Shown here one piece after another: positions 26,791-36,102 of a DNA stretch of 64,000 nt (position 1 is the first letter of the stretch; each line of letters begins with the position of its first letter). Source of the stretch: Opitutus sp. (GTDB lineage: Bacteria; Verrucomicrobiota; Verrucomicrobiia; Opitutales; Opitutaceae); NCBI GenBank assembly GCA_024998815.1, contig JACEUQ010000002.1, positions 944,501 through 1,008,500 of the forward strand, given 5' to 3'. The translations under genes were made by a program, and so were the position numbers. The notes beneath the pieces are model-generated. The model did not search any database and had not been told where the DNA came from. It worked only from the letters and a program-made list of their open reading frames with translations.

Positions 26791-27905
26791 GTGCTTACTT
26801 GCAATAATAAGTGATATTGTATCCGCTTTGTAGATGGGACGAAAAGCCGTGCGAATCACTTGTAGCGAGGGGGATCAGCAATCCCTAGAAAAACGGGCAA
26901 CCAGCCGGATTGAGTCGAGGCAGCGAGTTGAGCGCGCCCGGATGATCCTTGGGTGCGTGAGTGGCGAGCAGGTGCAAGAGGTGGCGCGCCGCTGCAACAC
27001 CAGGCCGAACACCGTAATAAAGTGGAGGGATCGCTTTGTGCTGCTTGGCATGAAGGGGCTGGATGATGCGGCACGGCCGGGCGCGAAGCGCACCTACGGT
27101 GAGGACTTTCGAGATCGGGTGCTGGCTTTATTGGAAGGGCCACCCCCTCCGGGGCAGGCGCGCTGGGATGGTCCAGCGGTGGCCCGTGTGCTCGGCGGCT
27201 CGGTGCACGCGGTCTGGCGAGTGCTGCGCAAGGAGGGCATTTGCCTGCAGCGCCAGCGCTCGTGGTGCGTGAGCACTGACAAGCAGTTCGCAGCCAAGGC
27301 AGCCGATATCGTCGGGCTCTACCTGAGCCCACCGGAAAAGGCATTGGTGATAAGTGTGGATGAAAAGCCTGGCATCCAAGCCCTAGAGCGCGCCACCGGT
27401 TACGTGGAGACCGACAATGGTAAAATCGTCCAGGGACTCAAAAGCACCTACAAGCGCCACGGTACACTCAACTTGTTCGCTGCCCTTGATGTGGCCACGG
27501 GCTTGATCAAGACGCAGAAAACCACCCTTAAGCGCCGGGAGGAGTTCCTGCTGTTCATGGACCAAGTGGTGGCGGATCACCCGCCCGAGAGAGAACTCCA
27601 CGTGATTTTGGATAATTATTGCACCCACAAAAAGTGCGACGCTTGGCTCGCTCGGCACCCCAATGTCCACTTCCACTTTACCCCAACCTCGGCGAGTTGG
27701 CTCAATCAAGTTGAAATCTGGTTCGGCATACTAACAAGGAAGGCGCTACGGGGCGCGAACTTCAGAAGCGTCGCCGAACTTAGTCAGGCCATTGACGCTT
27801 TCGTCGCCGCCTACCTGCCCAATGCCAAGCCGTTCAAGTGGCGCAAGCGCGAGGTCAAGGGAAGCCAACTCAGAAATACTATCATTAATCTACGCAATTA
27901 AGCAC
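26791..27905 (+). mobile_element. IS630-family insertion sequence
   Basis: A 1,115-bp element. Inner ends are related inverted repeats (GTGCTTACTTGC at left; the right end reads GTGCTTAATTGC on the other strand). A TA dinucleotide flanks both sides (26789-26790 and 27906-27907), the hallmark of IS630/Tc1 insertion. One transposase gene fills the element. Confidence 0.9.
26834..27901 (+). CDS. IS630 family transposase
   Basis: A 355-residue transposase. The N-terminal helix-turn-helix region (VQEVARRCNTRPNTVIKWRD) is followed by the DDE domain: VISVDEKPGIQ, VILDNYCTHK and the glutamate in SWLNQVEIWFGIL. Intact and of normal length, so probably active. It starts 43 bp inside the element. Confidence 0.93.
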   Translation: MGRKAVRITCSEGDQQSLEKRATSRIESRQRVERARMILGCVSGEQVQEVARRCNTRPNTVIKWRDRFVLLGMKGLDDAARPGAKRTYGEDFRDRVLALLEGPPPPGQARWDGPAVARVLGGSVHAVWRVLRKEGICLQRQRSWCVSTDKQFAAKAADIVGLYLSPPEKALVISVDEKPGIQALERATGYVETDNGKIVQGLKSTYKRHGTLNLFAALDVATGLIKTQKTTLKRREEFLLFMDQVVADHPPERELHVILDNYCTHKKCDAWLARHPNVHFHFTPTSASWLNQVEIWFGILTRKALRGANFRSVAELSQAIDAFVAAYLPNAKPFKWRKREVKGSQLRNTIINLRN

Positions 27906-28105
27906 TAGCTCCCAGCTCTTAGCTCCTAGCTCCCAGCTCTTACCCACTACTGTTTAGTGCCCACGGAACACACGGACTCCACGGAAGCGGAGGTAATCCC
28001 AAAGGGGCCTGGCCGTGTTTTGTCAGTTTTTCTTGGAGCAACGTTCAGGTCGTACTACGCTGAATTTTGCCTACACAAAAACACGAAATCTAAAACGGGC
28101 AGGTT

Positions 28106-28459
28106 TTATGGGTGGATGACCAACAAGGTACGGCCGAGTTCAACACAGGCAGAACGATTAAAAGCATCTGTAATCGTTGCCAGATTCGACATGACGAGCA
28201 CAATCAGTTCATCATTTCTGCAATTACCGGTTTGAATTAAACACAACTTACGAGGTGTTCCGGTCAATGCTCGCGCCTGGTAAAAATCACTATCCTTAGA
28301 GATTACAATTGCATCATGGGTATCTGCCCACGTTGCAATGAATGCATCTGTAGTGGCATTGCCATGGGGGAGTTCCAGCGTGTGTACCGCGTCATGAGCC
28401 TCAGCGCGTAAAGCAAAGGCCAAACGGCGCGGCAGATGCGCATCAATCAAAAATCTCAC
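28106..28459 (-). CDS. DUF5615 PIN-like protein, putative toxin
   Basis: A 117-residue protein of the DUF5615 (PIN-like) family. MRFLIDAHLPRRLAFALR and VISKDSDFYQ carry the acidic residues expected for the PIN-like fold. It is preceded by and overlaps (4 nt) a DUF433 gene, the standard antitoxin partner. Probably an RNase toxin, by analogy. Confidence 0.85.
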   Translation of the reverse strand: MRFLIDAHLPRRLAFALRAEAHDAVHTLELPHGNATTDAFIATWADTHDAIVISKDSDFYQARALTGTPRKLCLIQTGNCRNDELIVLVMSNLATITDAFNRSACVELGRTLLVIHP

Positions 28460-28689
28460 GAGGCAAGGGCAATCGTTGAGCGTGTGCGTGCGAGTGCACT
28501 CGCATAAGCCAATGCCGCATGAATATCAGCTTCATTCAAGTCGTTATAATCAGCGAGAATTTCGGCCGAGCTCATTCCTGATGCCAACCACTCGAGCACG
28601 GTTTCAACGGGATAGCGCAACCCGCGGATGCAGGGTTTCCCATGACAGATTTCAGGGTCGGTTGTAATTCGATCAAAAAGAGTATTCAT
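28456..28689 (-). CDS. DUF433 antitoxin
   Basis: A 77-residue DUF433 protein starting MNTLFDRITTDPEICHGKPC, with IRGLRYPVETVLEWLASG and ILADYNDLNEADIHAAL, all standard for the family. DUF433 has a winged-helix-like fold and is the usual partner of DUF5615. The ATG at 28689 is preferred over an upstream start at 28782 that would add 31 unrelated residues. Confidence 0.88.
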   Translation of the reverse strand: MNTLFDRITTDPEICHGKPCIRGLRYPVETVLEWLASGMSSAEILADYNDLNEADIHAALAYASALARTRSTIALAS

Positions 28690-29491
28690 GTAATTAAGGG
28701 GGCTATCCCAAATAGCTGATTTATAAGTGATCGAGCGTTGTTTATTGATTTTAAATGTGCAGGCCCAGCTTCGCCCCGTCACTTCCCACGGGTTTAGGTG
28801 GTGTGGAGGTGGGTTGTGATGGGTAAACCACGTAGTTCAAGTAAAAATGAACCGGCGTTTCATGAAAGTCACAAACCAGGGAATTTTGCCCACGAAAGAC
28901 CCGAAATGACACGAAAGACGGATTCGATCATTTTAACCACTAATGGGCACTGATTATCACTAATAACGGAATAAATCCGACTACCCGCTACTCACTACGC
29001 ACTACTCGCTACTGTTAACTCACCGAACACACGGAATACACGGAAGAATAGGATGATATATAAAGTAATCGGACACTAAAAAAGGGGGCGGGACGTTACA
29101 TGGATACATGAATGAGGAAGACACCCGAGCAAACGCTCAACATCCAACATTGAACATCCAACGTTCTCATATGAGTTCTTAGCTAATAGCTCTTAGCTCC
29201 CAGCTGATTGTTGCCCACGAAAGGTACGAAATGACACGAAAAGCCGGAACCGAGCCTGTTTAACCGCGAAGTACGCGAAGGATCGCGAAGTCGGAAACAG
29301 AACAAGGAAGAGGGCGTTGTTTGTTGATTTTAAACGTGCAGACCCAGCTTCGCCCCGTCACTTCCCACGGTTTTCGGTTGCGGTGACAGAAAAAGGGGTT
29401 GGGCCGTTACATGGATACATTGCCCCAAACGTGTAGAGCATTACTAATCGCAGAATCTTCTCGTTTAATCGAACTTAGGGCTCGGCACGGT
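28690..29491. repeat. Dispersed short repeats, no gene
   Basis: Contains CAGACCCAGCTTCGCCCCGT words, CACGAAA and CACGGAA triads, CTACTCACTAC repeats (28985-29010), CATCCAACATT strings, AGCT heptads and two GGGGTCGGG motifs (29078, 29390). Confidence 0.7.
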
Positions 29492-29917
29492 TCAAACGGG
29501 TAAAGGAGGAGCTATAAGAGTCAATGGTTTACCATTAATCCGATATACTCCAAAGTCCCTCAAGTCGGTAGTGATAATTCGAGCATAGGGGTTTCGTTCT
29601 GCTAAACTTAGTACGCAGGCATCGGCCAAATCCATTCGCGGCCAATATTTCATCATCCATTCTAAAATCTTTGGATTGGATGGACCCAAAACGGGAACGA
29701 GCCGAACTGCGCCACTCTGGGTTAACGTCATAAGTTCGTTGATGGTTGCTTTGGATGAACGCAGCACCCAGCAGGCTTCCGCTATGACTATTTCGGGGAC
29801 GATGGGAGCTTCTCCAATTGCATCTAAGACTCCACACGCCCAGGCATGGTGCACATCCCGACTATTCGCGTAGGCAATCAACGGGCCGGTATCCAGAATG
29901 TAACGTGGTTTACTCAC
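29492..29917 (-). CDS. PIN domain ribonuclease, VapC-like toxin
   Basis: A 141-residue PIN protein. Acidic residues are in YILDTGPLIAYA, IVIAEACWVL, RMDLADACVLSLAE and TTDLRDFGVYR. It is similar in layout to the PIN gene at 2431-2859. Start is a GTG at 29917 that overlaps the end of the antitoxin gene, so translation is probably coupled. Confidence 0.85.
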   Translation of the reverse strand: MSKPRYILDTGPLIAYANSRDVHHAWACGVLDAIGEAPIVPEIVIAEACWVLRSSKATINELMTLTQSGAVRLVPVLGPSNPKILEWMMKYWPRMDLADACVLSLAERNPYARIITTDLRDFGVYRINGKPLTLIAPPLPV

Positions 29918-30083
29918 CGAAACCTTCTTTGGTTGAAAGTAAGGGATCAGCTTTAATTATACCACGGAGTTTAGGCGCAAACCCGGATGATGCCGGTTGT
30001 TTACTAACCAATCGAGGTGCGCCGGCTTTACGGGCGGGCGTAGTGGACTTAACGCGCTTGGACTTAATGGTTGGTGAGTTCAT
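29910..30083 (-). CDS. Putative antitoxin of the PIN toxin
   Basis: A 57-residue basic protein read from the ATG at 30083 (MNSPTIKSKRVKSTTPARKA) to TAA at 29910-29912, ending LLSTKEGFGE. It overlaps the PIN start by 8 nt. The C-terminal GF motif and basic N-terminus match the antitoxin at 2289-2450. A GGGGTCGGG motif lies only about 25 bp upstream of its start. Confidence 0.65.
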   Translation of the reverse strand: MNSPTIKSKRVKSTTPARKAGAPRLVSKQPASSGFAPKLRGIIKADPLLSTKEGFGE

Positions 30084-30316
30084 ACAAAGTGGGACAGGCG
30101 AATCTGAAAAAGGGGTCGGGCCCGCCTAAAAAAGGGGTCGGGCCGTTACATGGATACATTAGAGGCAAAGGCATTCGGCGTAACGTTCAACATCCAACAT
30201 TGAACATCCAACGTTCCTATATGAGCTAAGAGCACCCAACTGATTATTGCCCACGAAAGACACGGAATGACACGAATGGGGAAGGCGATACTCCGACTTC
30301 AGCAAAACCATAAGAC

Positions 30317-30631
30317 TTAAAAATCATTTTTTTTCTTACGTTTCCTTAATATCGGGCGAATTTTACGTGGGTTACTTCGACAATCTAAAACAGCCGAAAC
30401 GGAGACAAGTTCACCACTTGCTTCATAATAAACAGCAAACGGAAAGCTTTTCACTAACAATCTATGGAGTCCATGAACCCGGCGATGAACACCAGCATAC
30501 AATAACAGAGAATCGATCTCGGAATTAAGAGTGTCTAAAAAATAATCACCGAGCCCATCGCTCTGTTTTTCATAAAAAAGATAGCCGCGTTCAAGATCCC
30601 TTTCGGCATCATCACTTAAATTAATGCGCAT
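30317..30631 (-). CDS. ParE/RelE-type toxin
   Basis: A 104-residue toxin starting MRINLSDDAERDLERGYLFY, with GLGDYFLDTLNSEIDSLL and GLHRLLVKSFPFAVYYEA. It is a clear paralogue of the toxin at 5954-6235. The true start at 30631 lies inside the longer reading frame and overlaps the antitoxin end by 11 nt. Tail is unusually basic (LRKRKKKNDF). Confidence 0.85.
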   Translation of the reverse strand: MRINLSDDAERDLERGYLFYEKQSDGLGDYFLDTLNSEIDSLLLYAGVHRRVHGLHRLLVKSFPFAVYYEASGELVSVSAVLDCRSNPRKIRPILRKRKKKNDF

Positions 30632-30845
30632 TGAGTTTTTGGCGCAGGCGCTCTTTAGCGACAATCCAGTCAGTCCACACCACCTGACCTGCGGCTGCTT
30701 TGGCTTTTCTTTTTTTGAGTTCAACTGCATGCCATGCTGGACTGGGTAAGCTATCAGAATCGCAGGTAAGATCCGTCCAGAGTTCATTCATTGCTCTAAC
30801 CTTTTGAATACGGGTCATCTTATCAAGAGGAAGGAGGGTAGCCAT
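30621..30845 (-). CDS. Addiction module antitoxin
   Basis: A 74-residue antitoxin, MATLLPLDKMTRIQKVRAMN at the start and LWTDLTCDSDSLPSPAWH in the middle. Same family and gene order as 6232-6456. Overlaps its toxin gene by 11 nt. Confidence 0.85.
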   Translation of the reverse strand: MATLLPLDKMTRIQKVRAMNELWTDLTCDSDSLPSPAWHAVELKKRKAKAAAGQVVWTDWIVAKERLRQKLNAH

Positions 30846-31058
30846 GTTAAATTAAGGTTGGACTCAGTTCCTAATGCGTCAAGTTGTTAAATATTGGGCA
30901 AGATAAAGGCGAGGCAGAAGGGGTCATGTTTTACCCTTTACCTTAATTATCGACTGATGGAATAACGGATCGGGCTATTTATGGGAAACATTCAGGCAAT
31001 GAGATTCGAACAACGTTCAACATCCAACATTGAATATCCAACGCTCCCATATGAACTA

Positions 31059-32968
31059 GAGCCTCCTCGAAAAGCCTTTCGCAACGGGCGTATTCCCGCC
31101 CCGGCCGGCCACTGGGGACGCAAACAGCCCTGAACGGACTCGATTTACGTGTTCACGAAGGGGCGGCGGCCTAAAAACAGCCCCGGCCCCATCACTAAGG
31201 TCGCTTTTCCAACGGCGAAGTCCACGGCGGTTCGCTCCGGGGCTTTTACACCGAACTAATTGAACCGATTTGGGTTAGCCGCGACGAGCGAAGCGACTCA
31301 GGCCGCCAAGGGCAGCGGCTTTTCCTGAGACCTTCTGGCGCGCACCAAAATCATCCGGTCAAAGTTGTGCGCGAGGATCTTCAGGGTCAGTTCGCTGCGC
31401 ACCGCCGCCAACCCGCGACGACCCGGCCGGCCGAACCCGTGGTTGAACTTGAGCGTAAACATCAGCGACTCGATCGCGCTGCGCTCGGCGCGAAGCGTGA
31501 TATAATCCTGGTGGTTCCACAGTTCCTCGCCGAGCAAGGCGCGCCCCTTGGCGCCGGAGATGCTCACCTTGGCCACCTTCAGCTCGTATGCCTGCGCCAG
31601 CCCTTCGGCGCTGGAGTAGCCGTCGTCGACGTTCGCGCTCGCCGGCACCAGGCCCGTGTTGGCGATATTCTGGATCAGCAGGGGCACCAGTTGCTTGCAA
31701 TCAGCCACGTTGCCCGCGTCGAGAATCAGCGCGGTGACAAAACCGCCGCGGCTGCGGGCCAATTGCGGCTTGTAGCCAATCACCGGTTCCCGCCCGCCTT
31801 TTTCAATAAAAGCAGCACTGCGATCGGCCAGGCTGAGGACCCTTTCCCTCGACCTGGTCTTCACCCCATCATGCACCCGCGCAATGCTTTGCTGGATCGT
31901 CGTAATCACCGCGACCACGTCCCCGTGGATGCAGTCCAGTAGGTCTTCCGCGATCCGGCGCTTGGAGGGCCGCAGCTTGGCCAGTTTAACATTTGCTTCG
32001 GCCTCTGCGGCTTCTACTTGGGTGAGCAACCTGCCGCCCAACTTGCAGGCGATTTGGTAAAACTGGTCGTAGAGCAGCCGGAGTTTTTGGGCTCGGCGGG
32101 GACCACCACCCAGCAGGGCGATGGCGCGGGCGCTCTTTCGCAACTCCTCCAGCCAGTGGTCTTTGCAGCCAGCCTGCAGCGAGGTAAGCCCGACCTGGTC
32201 GAGCTTGCCGCCCAAGCGGTAGGCTCGCTCAAAGAGTCGATAAATGATACCGGAGTCTGTTGGCCAGCAACTGGATGCCTTGATCGCCGTGCTGTCCAGG
32301 GTGATATCGGTAAACGAATCGAGCCCTTCGGACAAAATACCGGCCAATTGGGCCCGGTGGATCAGGGCGAGAGTACTTTCACTCAGGCGATTTATCAGGG
32401 GGCCAACGGTATTAGGTGCAGGCAGCGTGTACCCCAAATCATCGAGCAAGGTGCGCAACGATGCCGATTCAAGCAGCACCATCCGGGGGCAGGCACCGTA
32501 TTGCGACCCCAGGTAACCGGTGGCCATGGCCGTGATAAAAACCACAACAGCGGGGGTGCGCGGACGCCCTGCGGCGAGGAACTCGGCTTGCGTTTTTTCC
32601 GCCGTGCCTGACGCCGGCACGGCGAACAACGCCTCGGTCTGCGCCAGATCGAACTCACGGTTTTTCCGCCGTTCGAGCTTTTCCGCCATGGCGTGGGCGT
32701 CGAGATCGGCGGTCATGGCCACTTGGATTTCGGGGTGGGACCGCCAAAAGCGCTTCAATTCCAATAAAAAATCACCAAAATCACTGCGCGCCGGGGTTGA
32801 AAAGAAGTCGCCGGAGGGATAAACGATCGATTCGTTACTTGATAATTTAACGCCGCTACTTATTTTGTTTCCTGTTTTCATGCAGTATAATACGGCACTT
32901 TTACAGTAAACTTAAATCACATAAGTTGTTTTTACTAGAAAAAACCAAAAACCTTTTCGAGGAGGCTC
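31059..32968 (-). mobile_element. Insertion sequence IS-b, copy 1
   Basis: A 1,910-bp element with inverted ends GAGCCTCCTCGAAAAG / CTTTTCGAGGAGGCTC. Unlike copy 2, its flanks (GAACTA on the left, ACGCTA on the right) do not match, so one side has been rearranged or deleted after insertion. The right flank is a truncated gene fragment (32969-33209). Confidence 0.88.
31298..32881 (-). CDS. IS-b transposase (DDE type)
   Basis: A 527-residue transposase. The likely first catalytic region is FTDITLDSTAIKASSCWPTD and the end is RSQEKPLPLAA. Its end sequences and the C-terminal LPLAA resemble IS-a, so both may belong to one broad family (ISNCY-like; moderate confidence). It is nearly identical to the gene at 40285-41868, with most substitutions in the first quarter. 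Confidence 0.82.
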   Translation of the reverse strand: MKTGNKISSGVKLSSNESIVYPSGDFFSTPARSDFGDFLLELKRFWRSHPEIQVAMTADLDAHAMAEKLERRKNREFDLAQTEALFAVPASGTAEKTQAEFLAAGRPRTPAVVVFITAMATGYLGSQYGACPRMVLLESASLRTLLDDLGYTLPAPNTVGPLINRLSESTLALIHRAQLAGILSEGLDSFTDITLDSTAIKASSCWPTDSGIIYRLFERAYRLGGKLDQVGLTSLQAGCKDHWLEELRKSARAIALLGGGPRRAQKLRLLYDQFYQIACKLGGRLLTQVEAAEAEANVKLAKLRPSKRRIAEDLLDCIHGDVVAVITTIQQSIARVHDGVKTRSRERVLSLADRSAAFIEKGGREPVIGYKPQLARSRGGFVTALILDAGNVADCKQLVPLLIQNIANTGLVPASANVDDGYSSAEGLAQAYELKVAKVSISGAKGRALLGEELWNHQDYITLRAERSAIESLMFTLKFNHGFGRPGRRGLAAVRSELTLKILAHNFDRMILVRARRSQEKPLPLAA

Positions 32969-33209
32969 ACGCTAACGTTAGCAACCGACGCATGCCCTCA
33001 TGATGATCAGGTCCCTCAACGAGGAAGTGGATACGCTCAGAGTGAATTTCGAGAATACGTGCGCTGCAGAGCTGGGCGGCTTGTTCGGCCATTGCGGCGA
33101 ACATCTCAATAATGCGTAGATACTTGATCGCCGAGGCATCGTCTTCCGGTGCGGCAATCTTTAGGTTGAGGCCAAACTCGACGTAGAGATGATACCCTTC
33201 GGAGGATCG
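32967..33209 (-). pseudogene. Truncated gene fragment between IS-b and a GGGGTCGGG motif
   Basis: About 80 codons (YHLYVEFGLNLKIAAPEDD ... HHEGMRRLLTLA) of an unrecognised protein. One side is cut by the GGGGTCGGG motif at 33210, whose MYPCNVPTPF reading is in frame with it; the other reaches the end of IS-b. It cannot be a complete gene as it stands. Confidence 0.5.
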
Positions 33210-33396
33210 AAAAGGGGTCGGGACGTTACATGGATACATTGAAGTGAAAGGCATTCGGCGTAACGTTCAACATCCAACATTGAACATCCAACGTTCAAGA
33301 GGAGCCCCTGACTTTTTACTCACGAAAAGCGGAAACAGAAAAAGGGGTCGAGACGTTACATGGATACAAAGGCGGCAAAGACTACAGGTTGAAATT

Positions 33397-33665
33397 TTAG
33401 CTGAGCCCGAGTTGCTGGCGGGCTACTGTTTCTGAAACCCCTGCACTAATCAGCAAAGCCAGCGCCTTTTGCAGGGCTGAGTCCTTTTGCTGGAGCGCTT
33501 CGTTCTGTTGCTGGAGCGCTGACTCCTTTTGCTGGAGCGCTTCGTCGCGTTCTTGGATTTTGCGAACCAGGCTGTCGAGGTGGGTTACGATTTCATCTTC
33601 CACGTCCATGTCCTTGCGGGTCTGCGGTTCGGCGGTGGCTTTAAGCAAGCGACGCAGGATCGAAA
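33397..33665 (-). pseudogene. Rpn/PD-(D/E)XK-type protein, longer C-terminal remnant
   Basis: About 87 codons: LLKATAEPQTRKDMDVEDEI, a predicted coiled tail with repeated ALQQKESALQQQ, and the end VSETVARQQLGLS. The nuclease core is absent. It begins at the motif at 33663, in frame with MYPCNVPTPF. The stretch 33230-33530 duplicates 26365-26670, where the fragment is shorter. Confidence 0.6.
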
Positions 33666-34136
33666 AAGGGGTCGGGACGTTACATGGATACATGAATGAG
33701 GAAGACACCCGATCAAACGCTCAACATCCAACTTCCAACATCCAACATTCAACATCCACCGCTTCCAAATGAGCTCTTAGCTCCCAGCTGATTGTTGCCC
33801 ACGAAAAGCACGAAATTACACGAAAAACGGAATTCTATCATTTTAACCACTAATGGGCACTGATTATCACTAATAACGATCCACTCCTGAATTTTGCCCA
33901 CGGAACACACGGAAGAATCGGATTCCGGAGAAGATTCAGTCCCGTTACTGAACCTCGGAAAAAAATAAGGGGGGCCGCTGATTGTTCATTTTAGTTCGGC
34001 AACGTTCAACATTCAAGGCTCCCATATGAGTTCTTAGCTCCCTCTGATTGTTGCCCACGAAAGGCACTAAATGAGAAGACGCTACGCCTTAACTGCAAAT
34101 CTCTGCGGCCACAATAAAACGACCGCCTTAGGCAAG
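33666..34136. repeat. Dispersed short repeats
   Basis: CATCCAACATT strings, AGCT heptads, CACGAAA and CACGGAA triads and an ACCACTAATGGGCACTGATT repeat. The last part (34060-34136) is duplicated at 39840-39920 together with the following DUF2283 sequence. Confidence 0.65.
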
Positions 34137-34337
34137 TTAGGATGCAAGCAGTTCTTCAAAGCTAAAATCCCGAATCGAAGCGGATGTCTTGGCATGCTCA
34201 ATTGTCATGCTGACCAGGCGTCCAGAGGCATCGAGGTCCACAAAGACATCTTCACTGATCTCTTTGGTTTCAGCCACAGGGTAACTAGTAAACTCGACGA
34301 GGGCAGTATCAGTATCGGGGAAGTATTTGATTTTCAT
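34137..34337 (-). CDS. DUF2283 protein
   Basis: A 66-residue DUF2283 protein, MKIKYFPDTDTALVEF at the start and VFVDLDASGRLVSMTIEHA in the middle, both standard. DUF2283 genes commonly follow a small partner gene (DUF4258-like) and are considered putative antitoxins. Here the partner's end overlaps this start by 3-4 nt, but the partner is split by IS-c. A truncated copy of this gene is at 39922-40032. Confidence 0.8.
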   Translation of the reverse strand: MKIKYFPDTDTALVEFTSYPVAETKEISEDVFVDLDASGRLVSMTIEHAKTSASIRDFSFEELLAS

Positions 34338-34435
34338 AAATTTGCTCCACGGTCAAAAAAAGCATTGTGGATGGTTTCACCATCTCTGGAGTTTGGCCCC
34401 AAAAGCAGGTGGATGCGAAGCGGCCGGAGGCCCGG

Positions 34436-35848
34436 TTACGCAGCGCGGAAGAGTGCTTCAGCCAAGAAGGGTGGCGCTTTTGATGAGTTCGTGGAGGGAG
34501 GGTCGGTCGACGTGAAGTCGGAGAAACTCTCTGGGGCGATCTGGTCGGCCCAGCATTCGCTGCGCAGGGTGCGCAAGAGGTCCCCCGTGGAACTGGTCGC
34601 AGGCGAGGCGCCCGAAGAGTGCGTGCGCCATTTGGGCGGGCGAAGATGCGGCGGCGGATCAGGGGTTTGCCCCGCAGGATCGCCGAAGAGCAGGGCGGCG
34701 ATTAACAACAGCGCATAGGCGGCGACGGTGGCGGCGGGTTGGTTGCGGTTGGAGGCGGCGGTGCGCAGTTGTGCCTGGCCGGTGCCGATCAGGGTTTTCT
34801 CATCCCGGAAGTTTCCCTCGATGCCCCAACGCCAGAGGTAATACTGGAGTTGGTCACCCACGGGCATATCCGGGTCGGTGCAAACCAAGAAGGCAGGCTG
34901 GCGATAGAGCAGCTTCGAGCCTGCGCGCAATCGGTAGCCCACCGGGGCGATCACCATGACTTGCAACGGGAGCGTCGCCCCGGCTTTACGCCACAGCACC
35001 GGCCCGAGGGTCTTGATTTTAAAGGTGTGCTTTTTTCCGGCCGCATAAGCCTCGACGCTTTGCCAGGCCACGGTGTCGTCGGTGCGCAGCTCTTCCGGGG
35101 TCTGGACCGGCGCGCCATAGACCGGCGGGCGACCGGTGGCCGCGGGTGGTCCAGGCAGGGCGTTGAGCACGGCGTCCCGGCGGATCCGGCCGATATAAAC
35201 GGTCTTGGCGGGCAGGCCCTTGAGTACGACCGCATTGGTGTAACTGCCATCGCCGGCGACCACCAGTTTGCGCGTGTCTGGCAGCGCCTGGCGAAGCTGC
35301 TGGATGCGGGCGAGCGCGACGACATTAAGCCGCTGCTGTTTTTTCTTCTCCGTGTACTGCTGAACCTCGTCGGTAGTGGCTTTTTTACCCGGCTTTGGCG
35401 GCGTCGGCGCGTGGGTGAAATCCACCGGAATCATCCGGGCGTGTCCGTCGGAACCAGGCCAGGCCGCAGAGAGTTGCACATAGCGCTGGCCGCGCACCAG
35501 GTTGGTTTGGAACGCGGGGCCGAGCGGATCGCGTTTCCAGCCGACGCCGTCGATCTTGACCCCGGTTTTGCGTACCAGGGTGTCATCGATGGCGGCCACC
35601 AACGGGGTAAGCGCCGGCAGGTTTACCTCAAGCTCATGGAGGACCGTGCGGAAAAGCCCCGCCGGCTTCACCCGGTCACGCGAATACAACCGGTAGTCGG
35701 CCGTCCAGTCCTGCTGGGCACGCCCGCACAGACAAATCAGGTTGGTAAGAGTCCCCCGGCACGGTGAAACCAGTGCCGCCATGAGATGCCCCTGCAGTCT
35801 CCGGGCGCACTCGGGGGCGGCGCAAGCCGCAGCACAAGCCCGTTTCAT
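34436..35848 (-). CDS. IS-c transposase (IS701/IS4-type)
   Basis: A transposase of about 470 residues. Catalytic aspartates are in AAIDDTLVRKTG and VVAGDGSYTN; the C-terminal YLWRWGIEGNFRDEKTLIG gives the Y-x2-R-x3-E-x6-K signature of IS4-like/IS701 elements. I start at the ATG at 35848, which overlaps the stop of the AbrB-like gene (ATGA), instead of a TTG at 35878. Identical to 52988-54400. Confidence 0.9.
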   Translation of the reverse strand: MKRACAAACAAPECARRLQGHLMAALVSPCRGTLTNLICLCGRAQQDWTADYRLYSRDRVKPAGLFRTVLHELEVNLPALTPLVAAIDDTLVRKTGVKIDGVGWKRDPLGPAFQTNLVRGQRYVQLSAAWPGSDGHARMIPVDFTHAPTPPKPGKKATTDEVQQYTEKKKQQRLNVVALARIQQLRQALPDTRKLVVAGDGSYTNAVVLKGLPAKTVYIGRIRRDAVLNALPGPPAATGRPPVYGAPVQTPEELRTDDTVAWQSVEAYAAGKKHTFKIKTLGPVLWRKAGATLPLQVMVIAPVGYRLRAGSKLLYRQPAFLVCTDPDMPVGDQLQYYLWRWGIEGNFRDEKTLIGTGQAQLRTAASNRNQPAATVAAYALLLIAALLFGDPAGQTPDPPPHLRPPKWRTHSSGASPATSSTGDLLRTLRSECWADQIAPESFSDFTSTDPPSTNSSKAPPFLAEALFRAA

Positions 35849-36102
35849 AAGTCGTCCCAGCCGATCGGATAAACCCAACTGGACTTTTTTTTAACGCCTA
35901 CGTCCACCAGCTCGGGCGTGACCGGCATAACGGGCGCGACCAGACTGCGTGAGAGGACCAAATGATGCGCGTCGGTGACGGTCCACTCGACGGCCTCCGA
36001 CTTGGCGAACCCCATCGTCTGGGCGATGGAAGCGGGTAATGTCACATACCACTGCTCACTGTTTTTGCGGATGATGCGCTGAACTTTGGTGGTGGTGCTC
36101 AT
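35845..36102 (-). CDS. AbrB/SpoVT-like protein carried by IS-c
   Basis: An 85-residue protein starting MSTTTKVQRIIRKNSEQWYV. The N-terminal 50 residues (TKVQRIIRKNSEQWYVTLP.. then MGFAKSEAVEWTVTDAHHLVLSR) match the swapped-hairpin AbrB fold used by transition regulators and MazE antitoxins. The tail ends SWVYPIGWDDL. It is inside the IS, translationally coupled to the transposase, and so may regulate it or assist transposition. Both IS-c copies carry it unchanged. Confidence 0.75.
   Translation of the reverse strand: MSTTTKVQRIIRKNSEQWYVTLPASIAQTMGFAKSEAVEWTVTDAHHLVLSRSLVAPVMPVTPELVDVGVKKKSSWVYPIGWDDL

Noticed and set aside
34739-35767. Long + strand frame opposite the IS-c transposase (also at 53291-54319)
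   Set aside because: Shadow of the transposase gene in GC-rich DNA; the minus strand carries the catalytic motifs.
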